Positions 18,257-26,724 of a stretch of DNA of 64,000 nt are shown here, in pieces. The stretch spans positions 62,001 through 126,000 of the forward strand of contig NZ_QLLN01000010.1 of assembly GCF_003259375.1 (NCBI RefSeq), in the 5' to 3' direction. The stretch comes from Arenibacter echinorum. GTDB lineage: Bacteria > Bacteroidota > Bacteroidia > Flavobacteriales > Flavobacteriaceae. Numbering within the stretch: the stretch's first letter is position 1; each line of letters begins with the position of its first letter. The notes under the pieces are model-generated. The model worked only from the letters and a program-made list of their open reading frames with translations, did no database searches and was not told where the DNA came from. The position numbers and the translations under genes are program-made.

Positions 18257-18282
18257 TGAAGGCCAAATATAAGAAGGAATTT

Positions 18283-18290
18283 CAAATTTA
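18283..18290 (-). promoter_or_regulatory. trp operon promoter -7 box
   Basis: TAAATTTG on the minus strand (18290-18283) matches TAnnTTTG. The predicted start near 18276 leaves a leader of about 195 nt holding trpL and the attenuator. No firm -33 TTG was found; the upstream stretch is T-rich. Confidence 0.65.
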
Positions 18291-18315
18291 CAAACCTGTG
18301 TTACGTAAAAAATAA

Positions 18316-18339
18316 AAAACCCCACAATTGTGAGGTTTT
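18316..18339 (-). terminator. Terminator between yceI-family gene and trp promoter
   Basis: AAAACCTCACAATTGTGGGG followed by a T tract on the minus strand forms a near-perfect palindrome (one mismatch) 22 bp after the YceI stop. It insulates the trp promoter from the upstream operon. Confidence 0.82.
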
Positions 18340-18361
18340 GAACAGAGTTATTTGGATACGT

Positions 18362-18940
18362 TTAGAATACTAGATCTACTACTAGATCAAATTCGTCATA
18401 AATGGTTTTGTCCCCTAAATTGTCGAAGAAACTACCTGATCCAAACCTAACGTCATATAAAGATCGGTCTACCTTCATAGTAGCCGTAGCCTTGTTTCCA
18501 TAGATAGAGATGTCAAAAGTTATTGGGTTGGATTTTCCCTTTACAGTAAGATTTCCAGTTACTTCGTAGGAATTTTTCCCTGTGGCTTTTACGCTGGTGA
18601 AAATCAATTTGGAGGTAGGATTTGACTCAACTCCGAAAAAGTCGTCAGATTTTAAGTGTCTTTCCAATTTGCCTTTGGATTCACCTTCCAAGTCGTTTGA
18701 AACCAAAGTAGGCATATCTACCACAAATTCTCCTCCAGTTAGTTTATCGCCGTCAAAAATTAAAGAGCCTTCTTTTATGGCTATTGTTCCATGATGGGAC
18801 CCTGTAACTTTGTATCCTTTCCAAGTAATTGTACTTTCTGTTGTTTTAACTTGTTTTACTTCGTTGTCCACTGGAGTGGATGCCATGGCGGTTAAACCTG
18901 TAAATACGGCCAATACTAAACTTAATGCTCTTTTTTTCAT
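18362..18940 (-). CDS. YceI-family periplasmic protein
   Basis: 192 residues with a Sec signal peptide (about 1-20, KKRALSLVLAVFTGLTAMA) and a YceI lipocalin-like barrel (about 34-190): STITWKGYKVTGSHHGTIAI, FVVDMPTLVSNDLEG, HLKSDDFFGVESNPTSKLIF, VTGNLTVKGKSNPITFDI. YceI proteins bind isoprenoid-type lipids; role here unknown. It is the last gene of a MarR-nitroreductase-YceI unit (38-bp gap), ending at a terminator. Confidence 0.93.
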   Translation of the reverse strand: MKKRALSLVLAVFTGLTAMASTPVDNEVKQVKTTESTITWKGYKVTGSHHGTIAIKEGSLIFDGDKLTGGEFVVDMPTLVSNDLEGESKGKLERHLKSDDFFGVESNPTSKLIFTSVKATGKNSYEVTGNLTVKGKSNPITFDISIYGNKATATMKVDRSLYDVRFGSGSFFDNLGDKTIYDEFDLVVDLVF

Positions 18941-18978
18941 AATTTCAATTTTAAGATAATGTTTGTTAATGTTCCTGT

Positions 18979-19611
18979 TTATATATATGTAATTAAATTC
19001 TCTTTGGTTTTACGTACTTTTTTATAATGTTGTGTTTTATCTTCCTCAGACCTATAACCTATTGCTACAAGTACGGCAGCGTTAAGTCCTTTTTTGGATA
19101 GTCCAAGCATTTCGTTGAATTGGGCACTATCAAAACCTTCCATGGGACAGGTATCTATTTTTAAATCGGCAGCTGCGGACAGTAAATTGCCCAATGCTAT
19201 ATAGGTTTGTCTAGCAGTCCAAGTAGCCTTGGCCGATTCGGATAGCGGCATTAATTTGGACTTCATAAAATCTGAGTATCCTTCAAGATCATTGGAAGGA
19301 ATACCACGTGTTTCACTTACATTGTCTAAATAATTATCTACCAATTCCTCCCCGAAAGTGGACTGGTTGGCCAAAACTATTAAGTGGGAGGCTTCTGTTA
19401 TTTGGGATTGTCCCCAGGCTGCTGGTTGTAATTTACTTCTCAATACAGCATCTTCTACAACCAATATTTCATAAGGTTGCAATCCGTAGGAGGATGCACT
19501 CAAGGAGGTAGCTTCCAATAAATTTTCTAGATCTTTTTGGGACACTTTTTTGGAAGCGTCAAACTTTTTGGTGGCATAGCGCCAATTTAAATTTTCTATA
19601 TAAGAATTCAT
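18979..19611 (-). CDS. NAD(P)H-dependent nitroreductase family (NfsB-like) flavoprotein
   Basis: 210 residues, nitroreductase fold binding FMN: NWRYATKKFDASKKVSQKDL at the start (FMN-contacting Arg), SASSYGLQPYEILVVED, QTYIALGNLLSAAADLKIDT, CPMEGFD, and C-terminal VAIGYRSEEDK. Closest in length and motifs to NfsB-type oxygen-insensitive nitroreductases and dihydropteridine reductases. Lies directly downstream of a marR-type gene, suggesting induction by a xenobiotic or redox signal; substrate unknown. Confidence 0.92.
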   Translation of the reverse strand: MNSYIENLNWRYATKKFDASKKVSQKDLENLLEATSLSASSYGLQPYEILVVEDAVLRSKLQPAAWGQSQITEASHLIVLANQSTFGEELVDNYLDNVSETRGIPSNDLEGYSDFMKSKLMPLSESAKATWTARQTYIALGNLLSAAADLKIDTCPMEGFDSAQFNEMLGLSKKGLNAAVLVAIGYRSEEDKTQHYKKVRKTKENLITYI

Positions 19612-19652
19612 GTTTTGAATTTAATAATTATTTATACCTGTTTATATTGCTT

Positions 19653-20099
19653 TTAAAATTTATCCAGTAATTCATTTAAGGACGATAAATCGTCGGTAGA
19701 AAAATTTTCCAACAATTTTACCTCGGATTCTTTCATGGCCAGATCCATTAGGGACAAGGCGCTTTCTCCTGCAAGAGTTATATTTATTTCAACTTTCCTG
19801 CGGTTACTTGGGCAGACCATTCGTTCTACATAGCCCTTAAGGATCAATTTGTCTACCAACCTAGTAGTATTGCTCATCTTTGTGACCATTCTTTCGTTTA
19901 AGGTAGAGAGATTGGCGGGTTTTCCTTTTTGACCCCTTAGAATCCTTAGTACATTAAACTGCTGCAATGATACCCCATGCGGTTTTAGTGCCGCTGTCAT
20001 TATCTCGTTGATCTTTGTTTCAACAAGGCTTAAGTGTATAATGGTCCTACTTGCTATAGGGATTTGCTTGTCTGTTTTAATAATTTTTTCTACATTCAT
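19653..20099 (-). CDS. MarR-family transcriptional regulator
   Basis: 148 residues with a winged helix (about 35-120): LKPHGVSLQQFNVLRILRGQ, RMVTKMSNTTRLVDKLILKG (recognition helix) and YVERMVCPSNRRKVEINITL (wing). It is the first gene of the unit, and a 12-bp palindrome overlaps its own promoter, so autorepression is likely. The ligand cannot be predicted. Confidence 0.93.
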   Translation of the reverse strand: MNVEKIIKTDKQIPIASRTIIHLSLVETKINEIMTAALKPHGVSLQQFNVLRILRGQKGKPANLSTLNERMVTKMSNTTRLVDKLILKGYVERMVCPSNRRKVEINITLAGESALSLMDLAMKESEVKLLENFSTDDLSSLNELLDKF

Positions 20100-20100
20100 G

Positions 20101-20151
20101 TTGTTACAACAATTGTATATACAAATGTATGGATTTAATTAGGTTCTCCAA
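20101..20151 (-). promoter_or_regulatory. marR-unit promoter with overlapping palindromic operator
   Basis: On the minus strand TTG (20151-20149), a 19-bp spacer and TACATTTG (20129-20122) form a good Bacteroidota promoter. The perfect palindrome TTGTATATACAA (20113-20124) overlaps the end of the -7 box and the start site. An imperfect partner TTGTTACAACAA (20101-20112) abuts it just before the ATG. The arrangement fits an autoregulatory MarR operator; binding is inferred. Confidence 0.7.
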
Positions 20152-20221
20152 CATGGTTGGTGATAAAAATTTGTTAAATTGTAATATGCATATTTAAATG
20201 AGTAAAATAGGGTTGCTTTAT

Positions 20222-20250
20222 TTTTGGCAAAGTGCTTCCTTATATATTTG
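20222..20250 (+). promoter_or_regulatory. Promoter of rhodanese gene
   Basis: TTTTG (20222-20226) and TATATTTG (20243-20250) are separated by 16 bp. The predicted start near 20257 gives a leader of about 57 nt to the ATG at 20314. Confidence 0.65.
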
Positions 20251-20313
20251 TGCTTTAAATGTTGGATGATTTTTTTTAAAAACATTATTTTTGAAGATTA
20301 AAGAATAACACAA

Positions 20314-20625
20314 ATGGCAGATTTATCACAAGAGGAGTGGAGTGAACAATTTGAAAACGACGAGAACGCTTTCTTGTTGGATGTTAGGACTCCAGAAGAG
20401 GTTGAGGAGGGGTATATCCCAAACGCGACCAATATAGATATTTATTTAGGGCAAGAGTTTGTTACCGAACTGGAAAAGTTGGATAAAACCAAAAACTACT
20501 ACGTCTATTGTAGGTCTGGCCAACGCAGTGGTCAGGCATGTGCCATAATGAACAAGTTAGGCTTTGAAAATGCTTACAATTTGCTGGGCGGGTTTATGAA
20601 CTGGGAAGGAGAAGTAGCCGAATAA
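20314..20625 (+). CDS. Single-domain rhodanese-like protein
   Basis: 103 residues, one rhodanese domain: AFLLDVRTPEEVEEGYIPNA (about 20-39) and the active-site loop YCRSGQRSGQACAIM (about 68-82) with the catalytic Cys in the CxxGxR pattern. No signal peptide, so a cytosolic sulfurtransferase (sulfane-sulfur carrier). Acceptor unknown. A terminator is not evident. Confidence 0.93.
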   Translation: MADLSQEEWSEQFENDENAFLLDVRTPEEVEEGYIPNATNIDIYLGQEFVTELEKLDKTKNYYVYCRSGQRSGQACAIMNKLGFENAYNLLGGFMNWEGEVAE

Positions 20626-20736
20626 AATATTTGGGGTCAGGCCTTGTCATAATTAAGGTATCTATGGCTTCTTGGCAGAACGTAACTTACTTTCATCTAA
20701 CCTTGTGGAGTATCGGTTTTTTCTTAACATTGGATT

Positions 20737-22020
20737 ATGCGGGAAGATCTTTTGCATTTTATTTGGAAGTATAAAAAACTTCAATTGGAGAATTTGAAAA
20801 GCTCCAAACATGAAGCTGTTCAAATATTGGATGTAGGATTACATAATCTTTTGTCCGGACCCGACTTCTTTAATGCCAAGATTCAAATAGATGAACAGTT
20901 GTGGGCAGGTACGGTGGAGATGCATATTAAATCTTCCGATTGGTACGCCCACAATCACGAAATAGATCCCAATTACGAAAATGTAATACTTCATGTGGTT
21001 TGGGAGGACGATTGTGACGTCTTCAGGAGCGATAATACGGTTATTCCCACTTTGGTACTTAGGGACTATATTTCATCCAGTCTTTTACAGGAGTATCAAA
21101 AATTGTTCTACCACAAAGAGCGCTCATTTATAAATTGTGAAAATGAGATTGCCGACACTTCTAATTTTGTTTTACAGAATTGGTTGGAGGTTCTCTATTT
21201 TGAGCGTTTGGAGAGGAAAACCGATTTGGTGGCCCAACTGTTAAAAGCTTCCAACAATGATTGGGAGCGCGTGTTTTTTGTGTTACTTTCCAAAAATTTT
21301 GGACTTAAAATAAATGGCGAGCCCTTTTTTGAAATTGCCAATCGGCTTCCTTTCCCAGTGGTGCGCAAAATACAGGGCAATTCACTTCAAATGGAAAGTT
21401 TGCTCTACGGCTTTGCCGGATTCTTGGATGATAATAACATCGGCGATAATTATTATGATAGCTTAAAAAAGGAATTTGCTTTTCTAAAGGCCAAGTTCCA
21501 TTTCTTGGAACCACCACATCAAAAACCGGAATTCTTTAAACTGCGCCCATCTAATTTCCCCACCATCAGACTTTCCCAATTAGCCAATTTGTATGTGTTG
21601 CACCAAAACCTATTTAGTAGGGTTATCAATGCCAAAAGTGTTGAGGAACTTTATTTGGTTTTTAAAGTATCTGCCAGTGAATATTGGAACAACCATTATA
21701 CTTTTGGAAAAGTCTCCAAAAATCACATCAAGATACTTACCAGGAACTTTGTGGATCTATTAATTGTCAATACCGTTCTTCCTATAAAATTGAGCTATGC
21801 AAAACATATGGGAAGGGATGTGCCAGACGAGATAATAAATATTATTTCGGGTATAACATCAGAAAGCAATACGGTTATTTCTAAGTTTAAGTCACTTAAA
21901 TTGCAATTTCCTTCAGCCAAAGAAAGTCAGGCCGTAATACAGTTGTACAATGAATACTGTACAAAAAATAAATGTTTGCAATGTGCTGTGGGCCATCAAT
22001 TATTGAATAGAAAACCCTAA
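20737..22020 (+). CDS. DUF2851 family protein
   Basis: 427 residues, soluble. Matches the Bacteroidota DUF2851 family: MREDLLHFIWKYKKLQLENL at the start, ILDVGLHNLLSGPDFFNAKI, GTVEMHIKSSDWYAH, VILHVVWEDD, and a C-terminal Cys cluster (CTKNKCLQCAVGHQLL) that could bind metal. The N-terminal block has acidic and H/E residues resembling a nuclease-like core, but function is unknown. It is 9 bp upstream of the pspC-type gene, and the next genes follow closely. Confidence 0.88.
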   Translation: MREDLLHFIWKYKKLQLENLKSSKHEAVQILDVGLHNLLSGPDFFNAKIQIDEQLWAGTVEMHIKSSDWYAHNHEIDPNYENVILHVVWEDDCDVFRSDNTVIPTLVLRDYISSSLLQEYQKLFYHKERSFINCENEIADTSNFVLQNWLEVLYFERLERKTDLVAQLLKASNNDWERVFFVLLSKNFGLKINGEPFFEIANRLPFPVVRKIQGNSLQMESLLYGFAGFLDDNNIGDNYYDSLKKEFAFLKAKFHFLEPPHQKPEFFKLRPSNFPTIRLSQLANLYVLHQNLFSRVINAKSVEELYLVFKVSASEYWNNHYTFGKVSKNHIKILTRNFVDLLIVNTVLPIKLSYAKHMGRDVPDEIINIISGITSESNTVISKFKSLKLQFPSAKESQAVIQLYNEYCTKNKCLQCAVGHQLLNRKP

Positions 22021-22029
22021 TTTTAAGGC

Positions 22030-22257
22030 ATGAACATTTTCTATACGGTACTTTATTACTTTCAGAAAAGAGGATTTGAGGTTTGTAGACGAATAGCCGA
22101 GCGTTTGGGTATACGTACCAGAGTAGTTCGTACATCCTTTATATATCTTACTTTCGTTACCTTGGGCTTTGGGTTTGCCCTTTATTTGTTTATGGCCTTT
22201 TGGCTAAGGATAAAGGATTTGCTTTATACAAAAAGAACCTCTGTTTTTGATCTTTAA
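22030..22257 (+). CDS. PspC-domain small membrane protein
   Basis: 75 residues matching the PspC domain: FEVCRRIAERLGIRTRVVRT (about 18-37) followed by one hydrophobic helix (FIYLTFVTLGFGFALYLFMA). PspC proteins sense envelope stress with PspB in enterobacteria; stand-alone forms are common in Bacteroidota, where the role is unclear. It is 9 bp after DUF2851 and 2 bp before the channel gene, so operonic. Confidence 0.87.
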   Translation: MNIFYTVLYYFQKRGFEVCRRIAERLGIRTRVVRTSFIYLTFVTLGFGFALYLFMAFWLRIKDLLYTKRTSVFDL

Positions 22258-22259
22258 GT

Positions 22260-23267
22260 ATGATTAGACTTTTTCGCTCCCGAATGTATTTGGCAATGGC
22301 TTTATTGATCATGGTCTTGTTGTTCGGAGTATTTGGTTATAGGTTCTTATCAGACTATACTTGGATAGATGCCTTTTATATGACCATTATTACGGTTACC
22401 ACCGTTGGTTTTTCTGAGGTACGTCCGTTGGATGCCGAGGCAAAAATATTTACAGTCGTTTTAATTGTTACAAGTGTATTTATATTTGCGTTCGCAATTT
22501 CGGTAATAACCGAATATATCCTAAGTCGAAATGCGCTTCAACTTCTAAAGAAAAAAAAGGTGAAAAACAAAATCAATAGTTTGAGCAATCACGTAATTAT
22601 TTGCGGTTTTGGCAGAAATGGAAATCAGGCTGCGGAAAGATTAAAGGCTTATAACCGGTCATTTGTGGTTATTGAAAAAAATAAGGAAGTCATAGAGAAA
22701 TTTGAAGATGAGATCCTTTTTGTTGAAGGGGACGCCAATGAAGATGATACTCTGATAGACGCCGGAATAGATAGAGCACAATACCTTATTACCGCTATGC
22801 CCGATGATGCTGCCAACCTATTTGTGGTGCTGTCTGCCAGACAATTGAACAAAAACCTGTTTATTATCAGTAGGGCCTCCCAAACAACTTCCCAAAAGAA
22901 GTTAAGACTAGCGGGGGCGGACAAGGTAATTATGCCCGATAAGATAGGAGGGGATCACATGGCGTCTTTGGTGGTCATACCAGACCTTATAACCTTTATG
23001 GACAAACTTTCAACCGAAGGAGAGAATACTACCAATTTGGAAGAGGTAACCATAGAAAGTTTTATGACAAAGGTAGACAATCATTCCTTGCGCGATCTGG
23101 ATTTGAGAAGGAAGACAGGCTGCACTATAATTGGATATATTGAGCCAAATGGCAATTATATAATTAATCCCGAGGCCGATTTAAAATTACAACCGCAGGG
23201 AAAGGTAATAGTATTGGGAAGACCAGAGCAAATAAAAAAATTAAATGAGATGTTCCATATAGATTGA
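22260..23267 (+). CDS. Potassium channel with cytosolic RCK (TrkA-N/TrkA-C) domains
   Basis: 335 residues. Two membrane helices (about 9-28 and 62-85) surround a pore loop with selectivity filter TTVGFSE (about 46-53; Ser in place of the usual Gly/Asp after GF). An RCK domain follows with the Rossmann motif VIICGFGRNGNQAAERL (about 112-128), FVVIEKN and FVEGDANEDD, then a TrkA-C domain (about 255-335, with TGCTIIGYIEPNG). The layout is that of MthK-type ligand-gated K+ channels. Probably forms tetramers in the inner membrane. Confidence 0.93.
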   Translation: MIRLFRSRMYLAMALLIMVLLFGVFGYRFLSDYTWIDAFYMTIITVTTVGFSEVRPLDAEAKIFTVVLIVTSVFIFAFAISVITEYILSRNALQLLKKKKVKNKINSLSNHVIICGFGRNGNQAAERLKAYNRSFVVIEKNKEVIEKFEDEILFVEGDANEDDTLIDAGIDRAQYLITAMPDDAANLFVVLSARQLNKNLFIISRASQTTSQKKLRLAGADKVIMPDKIGGDHMASLVVIPDLITFMDKLSTEGENTTNLEEVTIESFMTKVDNHSLRDLDLRRKTGCTIIGYIEPNGNYIINPEADLKLQPQGKVIVLGRPEQIKKLNEMFHID

Positions 23268-23364
23268 GTATATAAACAATTATATTTGATTCCAAGCATT
23301 ATTTTTAGGATATTGCCGGGATATTAGAAGCTAAACCAACAAAATTAAACTTTTCAAGCTACTT

Positions 23365-25431
23365 ATGAAGAATTATATATCTTCCATTTTTTTACTGTTT
23401 TCGTTTGTAATATTTTCCCAAGAACTTGTTGTAAAGGGGTCTGTTTACAATCCTTCGAACAACATCAATGATGGTGTTGTAAAGTTAGAGGTTGACGGAG
23501 GTACACCACCCTATCAGTATAAATGGAGTAATCAAAATACCCCATTGACCGCCAATCAAGCCACTAATCTTGTGGAAGGCCTACCCTATACAGTTACTAT
23601 TACCGATGCAAAAGGGTTGCAGGTTACCAAGGAGTACAAAGTACCATCCGAGGCAATTACCGAATTTTTTAATGGAGTTATGACACCTGCCGTAAGTGCT
23701 TTGGGATCTGTTCTTTTTTGGGATCCTTTTGCGGCCATTGGTATTTATGATCCCGTGGTTTATGCGGATGTGAAACGTATTGGAATTCCAGGCTGGTCTC
23801 CCGAAACAAAGGATAAGTTTATTTTAAAGGAGTGGTTGAAGCCTGAAGGACAAAAAGTAAAAAAAGGGGATGATATTGCAATTATTTCTAAAAGTAATGG
23901 TAACACCGAAACAATAACATCGCCTGTCAACGGCCATTTAAAATATTTAGCCAAGGAAGGTGGGGTAATATATAATTCAGAGAACTCGGAGCACGTAATA
24001 GAGCAAGGAGCCCATTTTTTGGCAGAGGTTAAATATGATGAGCCGGTTATTATAACCCATCCCAATGGAGATCCTCAGCAAAAAGCAATACCATTTATTG
24101 TTATTTGGTTGGTAATCGGAGCTGTTTTCTTTACGTTGAGAATGGGCTTTATCAATTTTAGGGGATTTAGACATTCCATTGATTTGGCGAAAGGTAAATA
24201 TGACGATCCGGATGCCCCAGGACAAGTTACCCATTTTCAAGCCTTGGCAACAGCCGTTTCCGGTACAGTTGGACTTGGAAATATTGCAGGGGTAGGGGTG
24301 GCCGTTTCCTTGGGAGGTGCGGGTGCAACGTTTTGGATGATTGTTTGTGGTTTATTGGGAATGTCTTCCAAATTTGTTGAGTGTACATTAGGGGTCAAAT
24401 ACCGTAATATACTTCCTGATGGCCGTGTTTTTGGGGGTCCGATGAACTATCTGCGTTATGGTCTGGAGAAAAGGAATTTAAAAGGTTTGGGAAAGGTGCT
24501 TGCCAGTCTATTTGCCGTTTTAGCTGTGGGGGCTTCTTTTGGAGGTGGAAATATGTTTCAGGCCAATCAATCTTTTGAACAGCTTTCCGGGCAGTTCCCG
24601 GCCTTACAGGGCAATGGATTTTGGTTTGGAATAATTACGGCAATTCTCGTTGGTGTGGTAATAATTGGTGGAATCAATAGTATAGCCAATGTAACCGGGA
24701 GGGTAGTACCTATTATGGCTTCTATTTATATTCTGGCGGCCTTAACGGTAATCATCATGAATATTGAAAATATTGGCCCTGCATTTGCTGCCATAGTGGA
24801 TGGGGCTTTTAGCCCAAGTGCACTTAAAGGCGGTGTTATAGGAGTTTTGATCGTTGGTTTTCAGAGGGCGGCGTTCTCCAATGAAGCCGGAGTTGGTTCT
24901 GCTGCGATAGCACATAGTACGGCGAAGACAAATCATCCGCCTTCTGAAGGTTTTGTAGCCCTCATGGAGCCATTTATAGATACGGTCGTGGTATGTACTT
25001 TGACCGCCTTGGTTTTAATATTTACAGGAATGCACGAAGTAGAGGGAATGGCAGGAGCCCAATTAACATCGGATGCCTTTGGAAGTGTGCTTTCATGGTT
25101 TCCATATGTTTTGGCCTTGGCAGTGTTCCTGTTCGCATTTTCAACCATGATTTCCTGGTCATACTATGGGATGAGGGCTTGGACCTATCTTTTTGGGAAA
25201 AGTAAAAAAGTCGAATTTGTATATAAGATGTTGTTCCTAGTTTTTGTGGTAGTAGGTGCATCGGTGAGTTTGGGAGCGGTTTTGGATTTTTCGGATATGA
25301 TGATTTTGGCCATGTCCTTCCCCAATATTATTGGACTTTATCTAATGTCCGGTGAGGTGAAAAGAGATCTAGATGACTATTTGGTAAAACTTAAGGCCAA
25401 TTTGCTTTACAAAAAAAAGGGAAAGGCATAA
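23365..25431 (+). CDS. AGCS-family amino acid:cation symporter with extracytoplasmic N-terminal domains
   Basis: 688 residues, far longer than the usual 450-550 of the alanine/glycine:cation symporters. Order: signal peptide (1-18); a SprB/Ig-like repeat (about 28-90, [24 protein letters not shown]); a hydrophobic stretch (about 104-128); a lipoyl/biotinyl-like barrel (about 150-225, [36 protein letters not shown]) without a clear EAMKM lysine; then the transporter from about 245, with [35 protein letters not shown] and [15 protein letters not shown]. The transporter part is confident; the purpose of the extension is unknown. Followed by a strong terminator. Confidence 0.9.
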   Translation: MKNYISSIFLLFSFVIFSQELVVKGSVYNPSNNINDGVVKLEVDGGTPPYQYKWSNQNTPLTANQATNLVEGLPYTVTITDAKGLQVTKEYKVPSEAITEFFNGVMTPAVSALGSVLFWDPFAAIGIYDPVVYADVKRIGIPGWSPETKDKFILKEWLKPEGQKVKKGDDIAIISKSNGNTETITSPVNGHLKYLAKEGGVIYNSENSEHVIEQGAHFLAEVKYDEPVIITHPNGDPQQKAIPFIVIWLVIGAVFFTLRMGFINFRGFRHSIDLAKGKYDDPDAPGQVTHFQALATAVSGTVGLGNIAGVGVAVSLGGAGATFWMIVCGLLGMSSKFVECTLGVKYRNILPDGRVFGGPMNYLRYGLEKRNLKGLGKVLASLFAVLAVGASFGGGNMFQANQSFEQLSGQFPALQGNGFWFGIITAILVGVVIIGGINSIANVTGRVVPIMASIYILAALTVIIMNIENIGPAFAAIVDGAFSPSALKGGVIGVLIVGFQRAAFSNEAGVGSAAIAHSTAKTNHPPSEGFVALMEPFIDTVVVCTLTALVLIFTGMHEVEGMAGAQLTSDAFGSVLSWFPYVLALAVFLFAFSTMISWSYYGMRAWTYLFGKSKKVEFVYKMLFLVFVVVGASVSLGAVLDFSDMMILAMSFPNIIGLYLMSGEVKRDLDDYLVKLKANLLYKKKGKA

Positions 25432-25776
25432 TTAAAGAATAGGACAATAAATATAAATCCCACCTAATTTCCTTATATGGAATTAGGTGGGATTTTCTTT
25501 TGGATAAAACTAAGAGAGTACGGTCTTATTTTGTATTATTTCCTATATATAAACTAAAGAGGAATAGTTTGGCTATAGTTAGACTACTGATGTTGGGCCT
25601 AACATTTAAGTTTATTACATTTTTACTATATTTAGATTAAAACTAACCTAGATTTGGGAAGAGTTACATTTGGAATTTAGCCGCTTTTAAAGCGATGCTT
25701 TTGGTGTAGGGAATTAATCTTCCATGGAGCATTATATGAATAATGGAAAAGTGCATTAAGACATAAAGTTTGAGCC
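25432..25776. other. Intergenic region with terminator and two candidate -7 boxes
   Basis: 345 bp. After the AGCS terminator come two TAnnTTTG boxes on the plus strand, TAGATTTG (25649-25656) and TACATTTG (25665-25672), upstream of the GTG at 25777. Neither has a clear -33 TTG. No gene is seen. Confidence 0.55.
25455..25500 (+). terminator. Intrinsic terminator of the AGCS gene
   Basis: AAATCCCACCTAATT (25455-25469) pairs perfectly with AATTAGGTGGGATTT (25481-25495), followed by a T-rich tail. It begins 23 bp after the stop codon. Confidence 0.9.
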
Positions 25777-26685
25777 GTGAACAGAAAATCGTTTAAATCC
25801 CACTTTAAGTTCAATAAACAGGAGCGAAGTGGGATTTTCTTTTTATTGTTTCTAATCGTTATTTTCCAGACGGTATATTTTGTTGTTAAATCCTATCCTA
25901 TATCGGAAAAGGCCAATTCCCTAACGGTCGATAAGGAATACCAAGCCAAAATTGATGAACTAAGAAGTCGTAACCAAAAGAAGGATTCGATATCGGTCTA
26001 TCCATTTAATCCCAATTTTATAACAGATTACAAAGGTTATATTTTGGGGATGTCGACAGAGGAAATAGAACGTTTGCATGTCTTCCGGGCTAAGAACCAA
26101 TTTGTTAATTCCGCCAAGGAATTTCAAAAGGTAACATTGATATCGGATTCCCTGTTGGAAAGTTTGCAATCATATTTTAAGTTTCCCGAATGGACCCGTA
26201 GAGGAAGTATTGAGTCGGCATATGGTGGGTCACGTACTTTTAATAGCGTGGAATCCAAATCGGTTCCGGATACCTTTAAAAGTGTCAAGATCAAGGATAT
26301 TAATAGAGTTACTGCAGAAGAATTAAGGTCTGTTAATGGAATAGGGGAGAAGCTGTCCCAGCGCATTGTAAAATTCAGGGACCTCTTGGGAGGTTTTTTG
26401 TCTGAAGAGCAACTAGGCCACGTTTATGGTCTTGATCCTGAGGTTGTTGCAAGAGTTCTCAAAGACTATAGGATCTTGGAAAGCCCGGATATATCAAAAA
26501 TAAACATTAACCAAGCATCTCCGTGGGATATTTCAAAACTGGTTTACATAAAATATGAAGTGGCAGCACGTATTGTAGCTCTCAGGGAAGCGAACGGTGG
26601 TATAGCTTCATTTGATGAATTAATAGAAATCGAAGATTTCCCTTCGGAAAAATTAGATATAATTAAGTTATATTTGCAATTATAA
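25777..26685 (+). CDS. Helix-hairpin-helix (ComEA-like) membrane-anchored protein
   Basis: 302 residues starting at GTG 25777 (no ATG in frame nearby). A basic N-terminus (NRKSFKSHFKFNKQERSG) precedes one membrane helix (about 20-38). At least two HhH DNA-binding units follow: INRVTAEELRSVNGIGEKLSQRI (about 170-192) and ININQASPWDISKLVYIKYEVAARI (about 245-268), with further related segments. ComEA-type proteins bind DNA during uptake; role here is inferred from the fold only. Confidence 0.85.
   Translation: MNRKSFKSHFKFNKQERSGIFFLLFLIVIFQTVYFVVKSYPISEKANSLTVDKEYQAKIDELRSRNQKKDSISVYPFNPNFITDYKGYILGMSTEEIERLHVFRAKNQFVNSAKEFQKVTLISDSLLESLQSYFKFPEWTRRGSIESAYGGSRTFNSVESKSVPDTFKSVKIKDINRVTAEELRSVNGIGEKLSQRIVKFRDLLGGFLSEEQLGHVYGLDPEVVARVLKDYRILESPDISKININQASPWDISKLVYIKYEVAARIVALREANGGIASFDELIEIEDFPSEKLDIIKLYLQL
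26669..26676 (+). promoter_or_regulatory. -7 box for acyl-CoA dehydrogenase gene
   Basis: TATATTTG lies within the last codons of the HhH gene. The predicted start near 26683 suits a start codon at 26701 or 26725. Confidence 0.5.
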
Positions 26686-26724
26686 AAAAAATTGCTAATA
26701 ATGGTTATCGATACCCCTTCTACA

